Below, piece after piece: positions 33,463 through 42,009 of a DNA stretch of 64,000 bases. Location of the stretch: NCBI RefSeq assembly GCF_021391395.1, contig NZ_CP090059.1, positions 2,093,001 through 2,157,000 of the forward strand. Direction: 5' to 3'. This DNA is from Sphingomonas cannabina. Its GTDB lineage: Bacteria > Pseudomonadota > Alphaproteobacteria > Sphingomonadales > Sphingomonadaceae. The position numbers and the translations under genes were made by a program. Each line of letters begins with the position of its first letter. Within the stretch, counting starts at the first letter, position 1. The notes beneath the pieces are model-generated. The model was not told the DNA's origin and made no database searches. It worked only from the letters and a program-made list of their open reading frames with translations.

Positions 33463-34434
33463 TTAAGCCGCCTCCGCCATCACCCGCTGTCCCTCGGCTT
33501 CGACGATCACCGCCTTCGCCGCCGCCAGGAACCCCGCCACGTCCCCCTGGCTCGACGGAATCACCTTCCTGAGCGTCACGAAGCCATGGATATTTCCTGC
33601 AGCCTCGCGAAACACCACGGGCACCCCCGCCTCGACCAGCCTGGCGGCATAAGCACGGCCCTGGTCGCGGATCGGATCGAGGCCGGCAGTCATCACCACC
33701 GCCGGCGGCAGGCCGGCGAGCTCGGCGTTGAGCGGCGAGGCGCGATGATGCCCCGCATCGGGCGCGTAGCTCTCGGTGAACCAGGTCATCGACTCATGCG
33801 TCAGCAGCCGGCCTTCGCTGAACGCCGCATAGGAGGGATAGTCGCGCGTATAATCCGTCGCCGGATAGATCGGCAGCTGCGCGATCACCGGCACCGCCGC
33901 GGGCCTATCGCGCAGATCGAGCGCGACGACGATGGTGAGGTTGCCGCCGGCGCTGTCGCCGCACAGCACCAGCCCGGTGACGGCGCGGCCGAGCTCGGCC
34001 GGGCTCCCCGCCACCCAGCGCGCCGCCGCCTCGGCATCGTCGGGTGCCGCCGGCCAGGGATGCTCGGGCCCCAGCCGATAGTCGACCGCCACCACCGGCA
34101 GGTCGAGCGTGCGCGCGATCTCTGCGCAGAAGCTGGCGTGGGTGTCGAGGTCGCCGATGGTGAACCCGCCGCCGTGGAAGAACACTACCGCCGGCCCAGG
34201 CTCTCGGCTCGCGCGCGCATCGAACAGGCGGGCGGGAATGTCGCCAGCCGGTCCCGGGATGCCGAGGTCCTTGATCACGGCGAGCTCGCCCACCGGCGGA
34301 TCGGTGACGTCCTTCATCGCGACGAACAGCTGCCGCGCCGCCGGCGCGCCGACCTCGTGCATCTTCGGGCCCGGCAGGTTGTTGAGATAGGTCAGGAACT
34401 GCGCGACGTCCGGGCGGGTAAAGATTTCGGTCAC
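33463..34434 (-). CDS. Alpha/beta hydrolase, HSL-like esterase
   Basis: This 323-residue esterase of the hormone-sensitive-lipase group has the oxyanion motif HGGG (87-90) in VVFFHGGGFTIGD and nucleophile S161 in LCGDSAGGNL. An Asp in the DPIRDQG block and a His in GNIHGFVTL complete the expected triad. Such enzymes hydrolyse short-chain esters; the substrate is unknown. There is no signal peptide, so it should be cytoplasmic. A divergent histone-deacetylase-family gene starts about 50 bases away. Confidence 0.9.
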   Translation of the reverse strand: MTEIFTRPDVAQFLTYLNNLPGPKMHEVGAPAARQLFVAMKDVTDPPVGELAVIKDLGIPGPAGDIPARLFDARASREPGPAVVFFHGGGFTIGDLDTHASFCAEIARTLDLPVVAVDYRLGPEHPWPAAPDDAEAAARWVAGSPAELGRAVTGLVLCGDSAGGNLTIVVALDLRDRPAAVPVIAQLPIYPATDYTRDYPSYAAFSEGRLLTHESMTWFTESYAPDAGHHRASPLNAELAGLPPAVVMTAGLDPIRDQGRAYAARLVEAGVPVVFREAAGNIHGFVTLRKVIPSSQGDVAGFLAAAKAVIVEAEGQRVMAEAA

Positions 34435-34483
34435 GATGCGGCTCTCCTTGGATCGGCGGCTTTTCGAAACTAGGTTATGCCGG

Positions 34484-35539
34484 ATGATCGCGATCGTCCA
34501 TCACCCGCGCTATGTCGCGCCCGCGCCGCCGCGCTCCACCTATCAGTGGAACAAGAACGGCCTGGTCCGCGACCTGCTTCGTGCCGAGGGCGACGCGATC
34601 GAGTGGTTCGCTCCCGATCCGATGCCGCGCGCCTGGATCGAGGCGGTGCACGATCCCGATTACGTCGCCGAGGTGGTCGAAGCGCGCGTGCCCCGCGACA
34701 AGGAACGCCGCATCGGCTTCCAGGTCACGCCGGAGGTGGCGCGGCGGGCGGTGGTGGTGCCGGGGGGCACCTATCTCGCGGCCCGGCTGGCGATGGAGCG
34801 GGGCTATGCCGCCAACAGCGCCGGCGGCAGCCATCATGCGCTCGCCAATACCGGGGCCGGCTTCTGTATCTTCAACGATCTCGCCATCGCCGCGGCCCGG
34901 TTGGCGGAGGAGGGGCATCGCGTCCTGATCGTCGACTGCGACGTCCACCAGGGCGACGGCACCGCCGCGCTGATGGCGGGGCGGCACGACGTCGCCACCT
35001 ATTCGATCCACGCCGAGAAGAATTTCCCGGTGCGCAAGGCGCGTTCGACGCTCGACGTGGGATTGCCGGACGGGACGGGTGACGAGGCTTATCTGGATGC
35101 CCTCGCCGAGACGCTGCCGCCGCTGGTCGACGCATTCGGACCGGATATCGTGCTCTACCAGGCCGGCGTCGATCCGTGGGAAGGCGACCGCCTCGGCCGC
35201 CTCGGCCTGACGCGCGAGGGCCTGGTCCGCCGCGACCGCTGGATCGCCCGCCTGTTCCGCGACCGCCGCCTGCCCCTCGCGAGCGCGCTCGGCGGCGGCT
35301 ACGGCGAGGACGCGATGGAAGTCGCCGAACGCCACGTCGCGTCGATCCTGGCGTTGGGTGGGGAGTACGGAAAAGCTCCTCCCCGGCACGGGGAGGGGGA
35401 CCATTCGCGTCAGCGAATGGTGGAGGGGGCTCCGCCACGAGCGATGCACCGAGTTGAGGGCCCCCTCCACCACCGGCTTGCGGCCGGCGGTCCCCCTCCC
35501 CGTGCCGGGGAGGAACCAAGCCCCGCCATGGAGCGATGA
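34484..35539 (+). CDS. Histone-deacetylase-family protein with repeat-encoded tail
   Basis: This 351-residue zinc-dependent amidohydrolase of the HDAC/acetylpolyamine amidohydrolase superfamily has an HH pair at 117-118 (GGSHHALANTGAG), the zinc ligands D153 and H155 in DCDVHQGDGT, a third Asp in GVDPWEGDRL, and the GGYGED active-site region at about 271-276. Bacterial members deacetylate polyamines, acetoin-related or other small N-acetyl compounds. The ATG at 34484 (MIAIVHHPRY) is typical. The family core ends near residue 296; the remaining 54 residues are read through the composite repeat at 35375-35515 and are probably not a functional domain. Confidence 0.85.
   Translation: MIAIVHHPRYVAPAPPRSTYQWNKNGLVRDLLRAEGDAIEWFAPDPMPRAWIEAVHDPDYVAEVVEARVPRDKERRIGFQVTPEVARRAVVVPGGTYLAARLAMERGYAANSAGGSHHALANTGAGFCIFNDLAIAAARLAEEGHRVLIVDCDVHQGDGTAALMAGRHDVATYSIHAEKNFPVRKARSTLDVGLPDGTGDEAYLDALAETLPPLVDAFGPDIVLYQAGVDPWEGDRLGRLGLTREGLVRRDRWIARLFRDRRLPLASALGGGYGEDAMEVAERHVASILALGGEYGKAPPRHGEGDHSRQRMVEGAPPRAMHRVEGPLHHRLAAGGPPPRAGEEPSPAMER
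35375..35515. repeat. Composite palindromic repeat, CTCCCCGGCACGGGGAG type
   Basis: This copy has left unit GCTCCTCCCCGGCACGGGGA, inverted right unit CCCCGTGCCGGGGAGGAAC and inner inverted segments ATGGTGGAGGGGGC and GCCCCCTCCACCACC. It differs from other copies in the window because the upstream reading frame passes through it and ends 24 bases past it. The composition of the translated part (Pro/Gly/Arg/His) is unlike the rest of the protein. Confidence 0.88.
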
Positions 35540-35657
35540 CTCTTCCCCCAGCCAAAAGAACTGGTTGCAACCGCTACCCATCATTCTACCTTGGATGGTC
35601 GGAACGCAGGAGCATAGAAGGCCCGCGCAAGGCAGTTACCGCAGGACATTCGTTTAC

Positions 35658-37526
35658 ATGGCCACAGCCGCCCATCTGCTGACGCCCGAGGAGGCGTCGG
35701 CGAACCCGCCGCCCGAGGCGATCGTCGTCCGTTTCGCCGGCGACAGCGGTGACGGGATGCAGCTCACCGGCGGGCAGTTCACCCTGTCGACCGCGCTCGC
35801 CGGCAACGATCTTGCCACCTTCCCGGATTTCCCCGCCGAGATTCGCGCGCCGCAGGGCACGCTGTTCGGCGTGTCGGCATTCCAGATCAACTTCGGCTCG
35901 GCCTCGATCGAGACCGCGGGCGACGCCCCCGACGTGCTGGTGGCGATGAACCCGGCGGCGCTGCACGTGAACGTCAACGACCTCAAGCCCGGCGGGCTGA
36001 TCATCGCGGACGAGGGCGAGTTCAACGAGCGCAACCTCGCCAAGGCCAAGTACGACGCCAATCCGCTCGAGGACGACAGCCTCGCCAAGTGGCAGCTGCT
36101 GAAGCTCAACATCTCGCAGCTCACCCTCGACGCCGTGAAGCCGTTCGGCCTCGGCAACAAGGAGGCGCTGCGCTGCAAGAACATGTGGACGCTCGGCCTG
36201 GCGCTGTGGATGTTCGACCGCGACCGTCAGCCGATCGTCGATTGGCTCAAGGCCAAGTTCGCCAAGGCGCCGGAGCTCGCCGAGGCGAACATCGCCGCGC
36301 TCAACGCCGGCCACGCCTATGGCGAGACCGCCGAGCTCGGCGGGCAGATGGGCCAGCTCCACGTCCCGGCGGCACCGGCCGAGCCCGGCCTCTACCGCAC
36401 CGTGACCGGCGCCGAGGCGATCTCGCTCGGCCTGGTGGCGGGGACGCAGCTCGCGGGACTGCCGATGTTCTTCGGCGGCTATCCGATCACCCCGGCCTCG
36501 GCGATCCTGCATCACCTGTCGCGCCTCAAGGAATATGGCGTCACCACCTTCCAGGCCGAGGACGAGATCGCCGCGGTCGCCGCGTCGCTAGGCGCGTCCT
36601 ATGCCGGCCAGCTTGGCGTCACCTCCTCCTCGGGGCCGGGCATCGCGCTCAAAGGCGAGGCGATCGGCCTCGCGATCATGACCGAGCTGCCGCTGGTGAT
36701 CGTCAACTCGCAGCGCGGCGGCCCTTCGACCGGCCTGCCGACCAAGACCGAGCAGTCGGACCTCTACCAGGCGGTCTATGGCCGCAACGGCGACGCGCCG
36801 ATGCCGGTGATCGCGGCGCGCTCGCCCGCCGACGCCTTCGAGTGCGCGATCGAGGCGTGCCGCATCGCGACGCAGTATATGACGCCGGTGATGCTGCTCA
36901 CCGACGGCTATATCGCCAATGCCGCCGAGCCGTGGAAAGTCCCCGATATCAGCGCGTTCGAGGCATTTCCGGTAACCTTCTTGGAAGAGGCGCCGGCGGA
37001 AGGCTTCCAGCCCTACGCCCGCGACGACAAGCTCGCGCGGCCGTGGGTCAAGCCCGGCACGCCGGGTCTGCTCCACCGCATCGGCGGCATCGAGAAGAAG
37101 GCGGGCACCGGCAACATCGATTACTCGCCCGCCAACCATCAGCAGATGACCGAGCTCCGCCGCGACAAGGTCGCCGGCATCCGCGTGCCCGACCAGGAGG
37201 TGACGCTCGGCGAGGCGGGCGGCAAGCTTGCCGTGGTCGGCTGGGGCTCGACCTTCGGCCCGATCCACCAGGCGGTGCGGCGGGCGCGGAAGAAGGGGCT
37301 CGACGTCAGCCACGTCCATCTGCGCCACATCTGGCCGATGCCGAAGAATCTCGGCGATCTGCTGAAGGGTTACGAGAAGGTCCTGGTGCCGGAAATGAAC
37401 ACCGGCCAGCTCAAGACCGTGCTCCGCGACCAGTATCTCGTCGATGCCCGTCCGCTCAACAAGGTCTCCGGCCAGCCCTTCCGCATCGCCGAGATCGAGG
37501 CCGCGATCGATGCTGCTCTTGGCTGA
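35658..37526 (+). CDS. korA: 2-oxoacid:ferredoxin oxidoreductase, alpha (gamma-alpha fused) subunit
   Basis: This 622-residue subunit fuses the gamma domain at the N-terminus (IVVRFAGDSGDGMQLTGGQF, about residues 22-41) with the alpha pyrimidine-binding domain (PMFFGGYPITPASAILHHLS onward, from about residue 270) and a C-terminal domain. With KorB it oxidises a 2-oxoacid, most likely 2-oxoglutarate, to the CoA thioester using ferredoxin. The start at 35658 (MATAAHLLTP) is preferred to an upstream ATG whose leader would be repeat-derived. The CPCC-type gene and korB follow with overlaps. Confidence 0.93.
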   Translation: MATAAHLLTPEEASANPPPEAIVVRFAGDSGDGMQLTGGQFTLSTALAGNDLATFPDFPAEIRAPQGTLFGVSAFQINFGSASIETAGDAPDVLVAMNPAALHVNVNDLKPGGLIIADEGEFNERNLAKAKYDANPLEDDSLAKWQLLKLNISQLTLDAVKPFGLGNKEALRCKNMWTLGLALWMFDRDRQPIVDWLKAKFAKAPELAEANIAALNAGHAYGETAELGGQMGQLHVPAAPAEPGLYRTVTGAEAISLGLVAGTQLAGLPMFFGGYPITPASAILHHLSRLKEYGVTTFQAEDEIAAVAASLGASYAGQLGVTSSSGPGIALKGEAIGLAIMTELPLVIVNSQRGGPSTGLPTKTEQSDLYQAVYGRNGDAPMPVIAARSPADAFECAIEACRIATQYMTPVMLLTDGYIANAAEPWKVPDISAFEAFPVTFLEEAPAEGFQPYARDDKLARPWVKPGTPGLLHRIGGIEKKAGTGNIDYSPANHQQMTELRRDKVAGIRVPDQEVTLGEAGGKLAVVGWGSTFGPIHQAVRRARKKGLDVSHVHLRHIWPMPKNLGDLLKGYEKVLVPEMNTGQLKTVLRDQYLVDARPLNKVSGQPFRIAEIEAAIDAALG

Positions 37527-37707
37527 AATCAGCTGCCCGGTTTGCGGAAAGACCGCGTTGGAGGACGGCGACTACGCCATCTGCGATGTCTGCGGTTGGG
37601 AAAATGACCCTTCGCAGATCGAACATCCGCGGATGTCGGGTGCGAACCAGATGTCCTTGACCGATGCGCGCGTCCATTGGCGCGCAACAGGAAAGCAAGT
37701 CCGATGA
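37510..37707 (+). CDS. CPCC-type cysteine-rich protein within the kor operon
   Basis: This 65-residue protein has two CxxC pairs, CPVCGK and CDVCGW, with the pattern CPVCGKTALEDGDYAICDVC, followed by a GWENDPSQ turn and an Asn/Ser-rich HPRMSGANQMSLTDAR segment. This matches the Cys-rich CPCC family, a small putative metal-binding domain. It overlaps korA by 17 bases and korB by 4 bases (ATGA), so all three genes are probably translated together. CPCC proteins usually stand alone; a place inside a ferredoxin-dependent oxidoreductase operon suggests a link to metal or redox chemistry, which is inference. Confidence 0.75.
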   Translation: MLLLAEISCPVCGKTALEDGDYAICDVCGWENDPSQIEHPRMSGANQMSLTDARVHWRATGKQVR

Positions 37708-38732
37708 ACGACATGACCCCGATCGCGAAGAGCTCCCCCAAGGACTGGGAGAGCGACCAGGAGGTCCGCTGGTGCCCCGGCTGTGGCGACTATGCGATCC
37801 TGAAGGCGGTCCAGCGCACCATGCCGGAGCTGGGCGTGAAGCCCGAGAACACCGTGTTCGTCTCCGGCATCGGCTGCTCCAGCCGCTTTCCCTATTACAT
37901 GGAGACTTACGGCTTCCACACCATCCACGGCCGCGCCTGCGCCGTGGCGACGGGAGTGAAGCTGGCGAACCCGGACCTCGACGTGTGGATCATCACCGGC
38001 GATGGCGACGCGCTATCGATCGGCGGCAACCACACGATGCACCTGCTGCGCCGCAACCTCGACTGCCAGCTGCTGCTGTTCAACAACGAGATCTACGGTC
38101 TGACCAAGGGTCAATATTCGCCGACGTCGCGGGTCGGCACCCGCAGCCCCTCGACCCCGTTCGGCTCGGTCGACCGTCCGGCGAGCCCCTGCGCCTTCGC
38201 GCTCGGATCGGGTGCGCGGTTCATCGCGCGCGGCATCGACGTCCACAAGAACCTGCCGGCGGTGCTGAAGGCCGCCCATGCCCACAAGGGCGCGGCGTTC
38301 GTCGAGATCTTCCAGAACTGCATCGTCTACAACGACGACGTCTTCGCGCCCTTCACCGAGAAGGCCAATGCGGCCGGCAGCCAGCTGTGGGTCGAACACG
38401 GCAAGCCTTTGCTGTTCGCCGGCGGCACCAAGGGGCTGGCGCTCGACCGCGAGCGGCTGGCGCTCAAGGTGGTCGACGTGGTGGATGGCGACGTGTCGGA
38501 GGTGCTGGTCCACGACCAGACCAGCCGCATGATCGCGCATCTGCTGGTCGAGATGCCGTTCGGGCCGTTCCCGATGGCGCTCGGCGTGCTCTACGACGAT
38601 CCCGCGCCGACCTTCGAGAGCGCGGTGGTCGCCCAGAACCGCCAGGCCAGCGAAGGCAAGACCGCCGATCTCCAGAAGCTGCTCTCGCAAGGCCAGACAT
38701 GGATGGTCGAGAAGGAACCGCATCCGCTCTGA
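37704..38732 (+). CDS. korB: 2-oxoacid:ferredoxin oxidoreductase, beta subunit
   Basis: This 342-residue thiamine-diphosphate-binding subunit has WCPGCGDYAILKAVQ near the N-terminus, GIGCSSRFPYYMETYGFHTI, and the ThDP/Mg motif IITGDGDALSIGGNH, continuing with NNEIYGLTKGQYSPTS. These match the beta subunit of 2-oxoacid:ferredoxin oxidoreductases; with the fused alpha subunit it probably forms KorAB. The start at 37704 overlaps the CPCC gene stop. Downstream is an unrelated cyclopropane-fatty-acid synthase. Confidence 0.93.
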   Translation: MNDMTPIAKSSPKDWESDQEVRWCPGCGDYAILKAVQRTMPELGVKPENTVFVSGIGCSSRFPYYMETYGFHTIHGRACAVATGVKLANPDLDVWIITGDGDALSIGGNHTMHLLRRNLDCQLLLFNNEIYGLTKGQYSPTSRVGTRSPSTPFGSVDRPASPCAFALGSGARFIARGIDVHKNLPAVLKAAHAHKGAAFVEIFQNCIVYNDDVFAPFTEKANAAGSQLWVEHGKPLLFAGGTKGLALDRERLALKVVDVVDGDVSEVLVHDQTSRMIAHLLVEMPFGPFPMALGVLYDDPAPTFESAVVAQNRQASEGKTADLQKLLSQGQTWMVEKEPHPL

Positions 38733-38770
38733 GAACGCTTGCGTAACGGCCGCCGACGTGCATTGAAGGC

Positions 38771-40036
38771 ATGATGGACGCGCCGGTGCGGAACAGGGGC
38801 CGACGGCCCGGCGGACCACGCCGGACGGCCGTGGGCGGCGCCGGCGGCGGATGGCTCGCGCCGTTCACGCCGCTGTTCCACAAGCTGCTCGACCGCATCG
38901 ACGCCGGCCTGACGCAGGGCGCGATCGAGGCGACCCTGCCCGACGGCAGCCGCCGCCTGCTCGGCGGACGCGGCGCGGGGCCGGTGGCTGTGGTTGCGAT
39001 CGCCAGCTGGAACGCCTTGTCGCGCCTCGCCACCGGCGGCTCGGCAGGCTGGTACGAGGCCTGGGCTGCCGCCGAATGGTCGAGCCCCGATCCGGTGCCG
39101 CTGTTCACGCTGTTCATGCTCAACCGGCACACGCTGGGGGAGGCGGGGCGCGCGTCGGGCTGGAGCAAATGGCTCCGCCGGATGGCCCACCGCCTCCGCC
39201 GCAACGACCGCGCCGGATCGCGCCGCAATATCGCCTACCACTACGACCTGGGAAACGACTTCTATACGCCCTGGCTCGACGCGAGCATGACCTATTCGAG
39301 CGCGCTGTTCACCTCCCCCGGCATGACGTTGGAAGAGGCGCAGGCGGCGAAGCTGGAGTCGGTCTTTGCCCGCACGGGCACCAGGCCCGGCGATACGATC
39401 CTCGAGATCGGCTCGGGCTGGGGTTCCTTCGCCGAGCTTGCGGCGCGGCATGGTGTCAAGGTGCACGGCATCACCCTCTCGACCGAGCAGCGCGACTATG
39501 CCGAGGCGCGGCTGGCGGGCTTCCCGGACACCCGCTTCACCCTCACCGACTATCGCGACGTCGCCGGCACCTATGACGCGGTGGCCAGCATCGAGATGGT
39601 CGAGGCGGTCGGGCGCGAATATTGGCGTGACTATCTCGCCGCCATCGCCCGTGCGCTGAAGCCGGGTGGGCGCGCCGCGATCCAGCTCATCTCGATGGAT
39701 GAGGCGATCTTCGAGAACTACGCCCGCAACGTCGATTTCATCCAGACCTATATCTTCCCCGGCGGCCTGCTGATCTGCGAGCCCGAGTTCCGCGGCATCG
39801 CCGAGAGCGTCGGCTTGGCGTGGCGCGACCGCCAGGGTTTCGGTCTGAGCTATGCCGAGACGCTGCGGCTGTGGCGCGAGCGGTTCGACCGCGCGGCGGC
39901 GGAGGGGCGGCTGCCGGCCGAGTTCGACGACCGCTTCCTCGACCTGTGGCGCTATTACCTCATGTATTGCGAAGGCGGCTTCCGGGGGGGCGGGATCGAC
40001 GTCGCGCAGGTGACATTGGTGAAGGAGGGGGGATGA
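38771..40036 (+). CDS. cfa: Cyclopropane-fatty-acyl-phospholipid synthase
   Basis: This 421-residue SAM-dependent enzyme has motif I ILEIGSGWGSFAELAARHGV (about 210-229) and the family-specific YHYDLGNDFYTPWLDASMTY and EMVEAVGREYW blocks. Family members add a methylene bridge to unsaturated acyl chains of membrane phospholipids. The N-terminal about 60 residues are Gly/Arg-rich and variable. Its stop overlaps the start of the next gene (ATGA). Confidence 0.92.
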   Translation: MMDAPVRNRGRRPGGPRRTAVGGAGGGWLAPFTPLFHKLLDRIDAGLTQGAIEATLPDGSRRLLGGRGAGPVAVVAIASWNALSRLATGGSAGWYEAWAAAEWSSPDPVPLFTLFMLNRHTLGEAGRASGWSKWLRRMAHRLRRNDRAGSRRNIAYHYDLGNDFYTPWLDASMTYSSALFTSPGMTLEEAQAAKLESVFARTGTRPGDTILEIGSGWGSFAELAARHGVKVHGITLSTEQRDYAEARLAGFPDTRFTLTDYRDVAGTYDAVASIEMVEAVGREYWRDYLAAIARALKPGGRAAIQLISMDEAIFENYARNVDFIQTYIFPGGLLICEPEFRGIAESVGLAWRDRQGFGLSYAETLRLWRERFDRAAAEGRLPAEFDDRFLDLWRYYLMYCEGGFRGGGIDVAQVTLVKEGG

Positions 40037-41214
40037 TGCGCCGGATAATTGCCGCAGCGCTGCTGGCGTTGGCCGGCTGCGCGACCACGCAGGCGGCGCA
40101 GGTCGAGAGCGCCGGCCCCGCCGTCACCGCGGGCAATGCCGCCGGCCTGCGCAAGGTCGGCGCCGCGGTGCTGTTCTGGAGCCAGGCCGAGCGCGACGCC
40201 AATTTCCCGGCGATGGAGAAGCTGTTCCCCGGCCATGTCGTGAAAGCCGGGCGCAAGGTCCATCCGCTCCCCGCCGGCACGCCGCTGGCGATCCCGGCCG
40301 CCGAGGTCGACGCCTATATCGCCGCGCAGAACGTCGCCGGTCTGATCGTGCTCCAGGACGGCAAGGTGCGCCTGGAGCGCTATGCCCGTGGGCTCACGCC
40401 CGAGGGGCGCTGGACCAGTTTCTCGGTCGCCAAGTCCTTCACCTCGACCCTGGTCGGTGCGGCGCTCAAGGACGGCAAGATCAGGTCGCTCGACGATCCG
40501 GTGACCCGCTATGTCCCCGAACTTGCCGGCAGCGGCTATGATGGGGTCACGGTCAAGCAGCTGCTGACGATGACCTCCGGCGTGCGCTGGAACGAGGATT
40601 ACACCGACCCCAAGTCCGACGTCGCCCGCATGTTCACGCTCGACGTGCCGGCGGGCACCGATCCGACCGTCGCCTATATGCGCACGCTGCCGCGCGCCGA
40701 TCCGCCGGGGACGAAATGGATCTACAAGACCGGAGAGACCAACCTGATCGGCGTGGTCGTCGCCCGCGCCGTGGGCAAGCCGCTCGCCGCCTATCTCTCG
40801 GAGAAGGTGTGGCGGCGCTACGGGATGGAGCGCGACGCCTTCTGGATGGTCGACCAGAGCGGGCACGAGGTGAGCGGCTGCTGCCTGTCGGTGTCGCTGC
40901 GCGACTATGCGCGGATGGGGCAGTTCGTGCTGGAGGGCGGGCACGGGGCGGTGCCTCCCGCCTGGTTCGCCGACGCGACTGCCAGCCATGCCGACATCGG
41001 GCGCGGCCCTGGCTATGGCTATGGATATCAATGGTGGACCTATCCCGAGGGGCGGTTCGGGGCGGTCGGCATCTTCGGGCAGTCGATCACGATCGATCCG
41101 GCGAAGAAGCTGGTGATCGTCCAGCTTTCCGCCTGGCCGCAGGCGACCGGCAAGGATCTGTCGGCGGCGCGGGCGGCGTTCCAGGCCAGGCTGATCGCGG
41201 TGGCCAGCCGGTAA
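40033..41214 (+). CDS. Beta-lactamase-fold serine hydrolase, lipoprotein
   Basis: This 393-residue class C beta-lactamase-related protein carries a lipoprotein signal (MMRRIIAAALLALAGCATT, lipobox cysteine 16). The SxxK motif S131-V-A-K134 lies in SFSVAKSFTSTL. Later blocks ETNLIGVVVARAVGKPLAAY and SGCCLSVSLRDYARMGQFVL match the esterase/EstB-like group rather than a resistance enzyme. It is probably attached to the inner or outer membrane and faces the periplasm; its substrate is unknown. The start overlaps the cfa stop, so the two are coupled. Confidence 0.85.
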   Translation: MMRRIIAAALLALAGCATTQAAQVESAGPAVTAGNAAGLRKVGAAVLFWSQAERDANFPAMEKLFPGHVVKAGRKVHPLPAGTPLAIPAAEVDAYIAAQNVAGLIVLQDGKVRLERYARGLTPEGRWTSFSVAKSFTSTLVGAALKDGKIRSLDDPVTRYVPELAGSGYDGVTVKQLLTMTSGVRWNEDYTDPKSDVARMFTLDVPAGTDPTVAYMRTLPRADPPGTKWIYKTGETNLIGVVVARAVGKPLAAYLSEKVWRRYGMERDAFWMVDQSGHEVSGCCLSVSLRDYARMGQFVLEGGHGAVPPAWFADATASHADIGRGPGYGYGYQWWTYPEGRFGAVGIFGQSITIDPAKKLVIVQLSAWPQATGKDLSAARAAFQARLIAVASR

Positions 41215-41218
41215 GCCT

Positions 41219-41277
41219 CCGTTCGTGTCGAGCGAAGTCGAGACACATTGTCCCTCGACTTCGCTCGGAACGAACGG
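41219..41277. repeat. Inverted repeat, GTCGAGCGAAGTCGAG type
   Basis: CCGTTCGTGTCGAGCGAAGT and the inverted CGACTTCGCTCGGAACGAACGG flank a short AGACACATTGTCC centre. It lies between convergent genes (hydrolase stop at 41214, SDR stop at 41284) and could end both transcripts. This subtype occurs once in the window. Confidence 0.86.
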
Positions 41278-41283
41278 AAGGGG

Positions 41284-41994
41284 TTAGTCGACTCGAATGA
41301 ACGCGCCGGTCTCGAAGTCCGCGACCAGCAGGGCGACGATCCGGTTCGCCACCACCTCGGGCTCCTTCACGCTCGCCGGGTCCTCGCCGGGATAGGCGCG
41401 GGCGCGCATCTTGGTGCGGGTGGCGCCGGGATTGACCAGTGCGACACGGGTCGACGAGAGGTGGCGGACCTCCTCGCCGTAGCTCAGCAGCAGGTTTTCG
41501 AACGCGGCCTTGGAGGCGCCGTACAGGCCCCAATAGGCGCGCGGCTCGCGGCCGACGGTGGAGGTGAGGCCGATCACGCGGCCCTGCTTCGACGCCTTGA
41601 GCAGCGGGTCGAACGCGCCGAGCAGCGCCGCCTGGGCGCTGACGTTGAGCGTCATCACCTTGGCGAATTCCTTGGGATCGAAGGCGGGGACGGGGCCCAG
41701 CGTCCCCAGCGCCGCCGCATTCAGCACGAGGATGTTGAGCGCCGGCCAGCGCTCGCGGATCGCGGCGGCGAGGCGGGGGATGCCGTCGCTTTCGGTGAGG
41801 TCGAGCGGCGCGATGGTGGCGGTGCCGCCTGCGGCGTCGATCGCCTCCTCGACTTCCTCCAGCCCGCCGGCGGTGCGGGCGGTGAGGATGACATGGGCGC
41901 CGGCCCGGGCGAGCGCGATCGCGGTGGCGGCGCCGATGCCGCGGCTCGCGCCAGTGACGAGCGCGACGCGCTCCTGAAGCGGTGTGTTGGTCAT
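41284..41994 (-). CDS. Short-chain dehydrogenase/reductase
   Basis: This 236-residue classical SDR has the nucleotide-binding motif TGASRGIG (14-21) in VALVTGASRGIGAATAIALA, NILVLNAAALG in place of NNAG, and the catalytic YxxxK in YGASKAAFENLL. It probably uses NAD(P)H; the substrate is unknown. It lies 15 bases downstream of purF on the same strand, an order often seen in sphingomonads as far as I recall. Confidence 0.9.
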   Translation of the reverse strand: MTNTPLQERVALVTGASRGIGAATAIALARAGAHVILTARTAGGLEEVEEAIDAAGGTATIAPLDLTESDGIPRLAAAIRERWPALNILVLNAAALGTLGPVPAFDPKEFAKVMTLNVSAQAALLGAFDPLLKASKQGRVIGLTSTVGREPRAYWGLYGASKAAFENLLLSYGEEVRHLSSTRVALVNPGATRTKMRARAYPGEDPASVKEPEVVANRIVALLVADFETGAFIRVD

Positions 41995-42009
41995 GGCGTG
42001 ATAGTGGGA

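Noticed and set aside
35358..35657. A longer N-terminus of the KorA subunit from the ATG at 35358
   Set aside because: Those 100 codons are read through the composite repeat and lack family similarity; the start at 35658 matches the gamma domain.
40033..41214. The serine hydrolase as a beta-lactamase resistance gene
   Set aside because: The later motifs fit esterase-type class C relatives, and the SxxK alone does not show antibiotic resistance.
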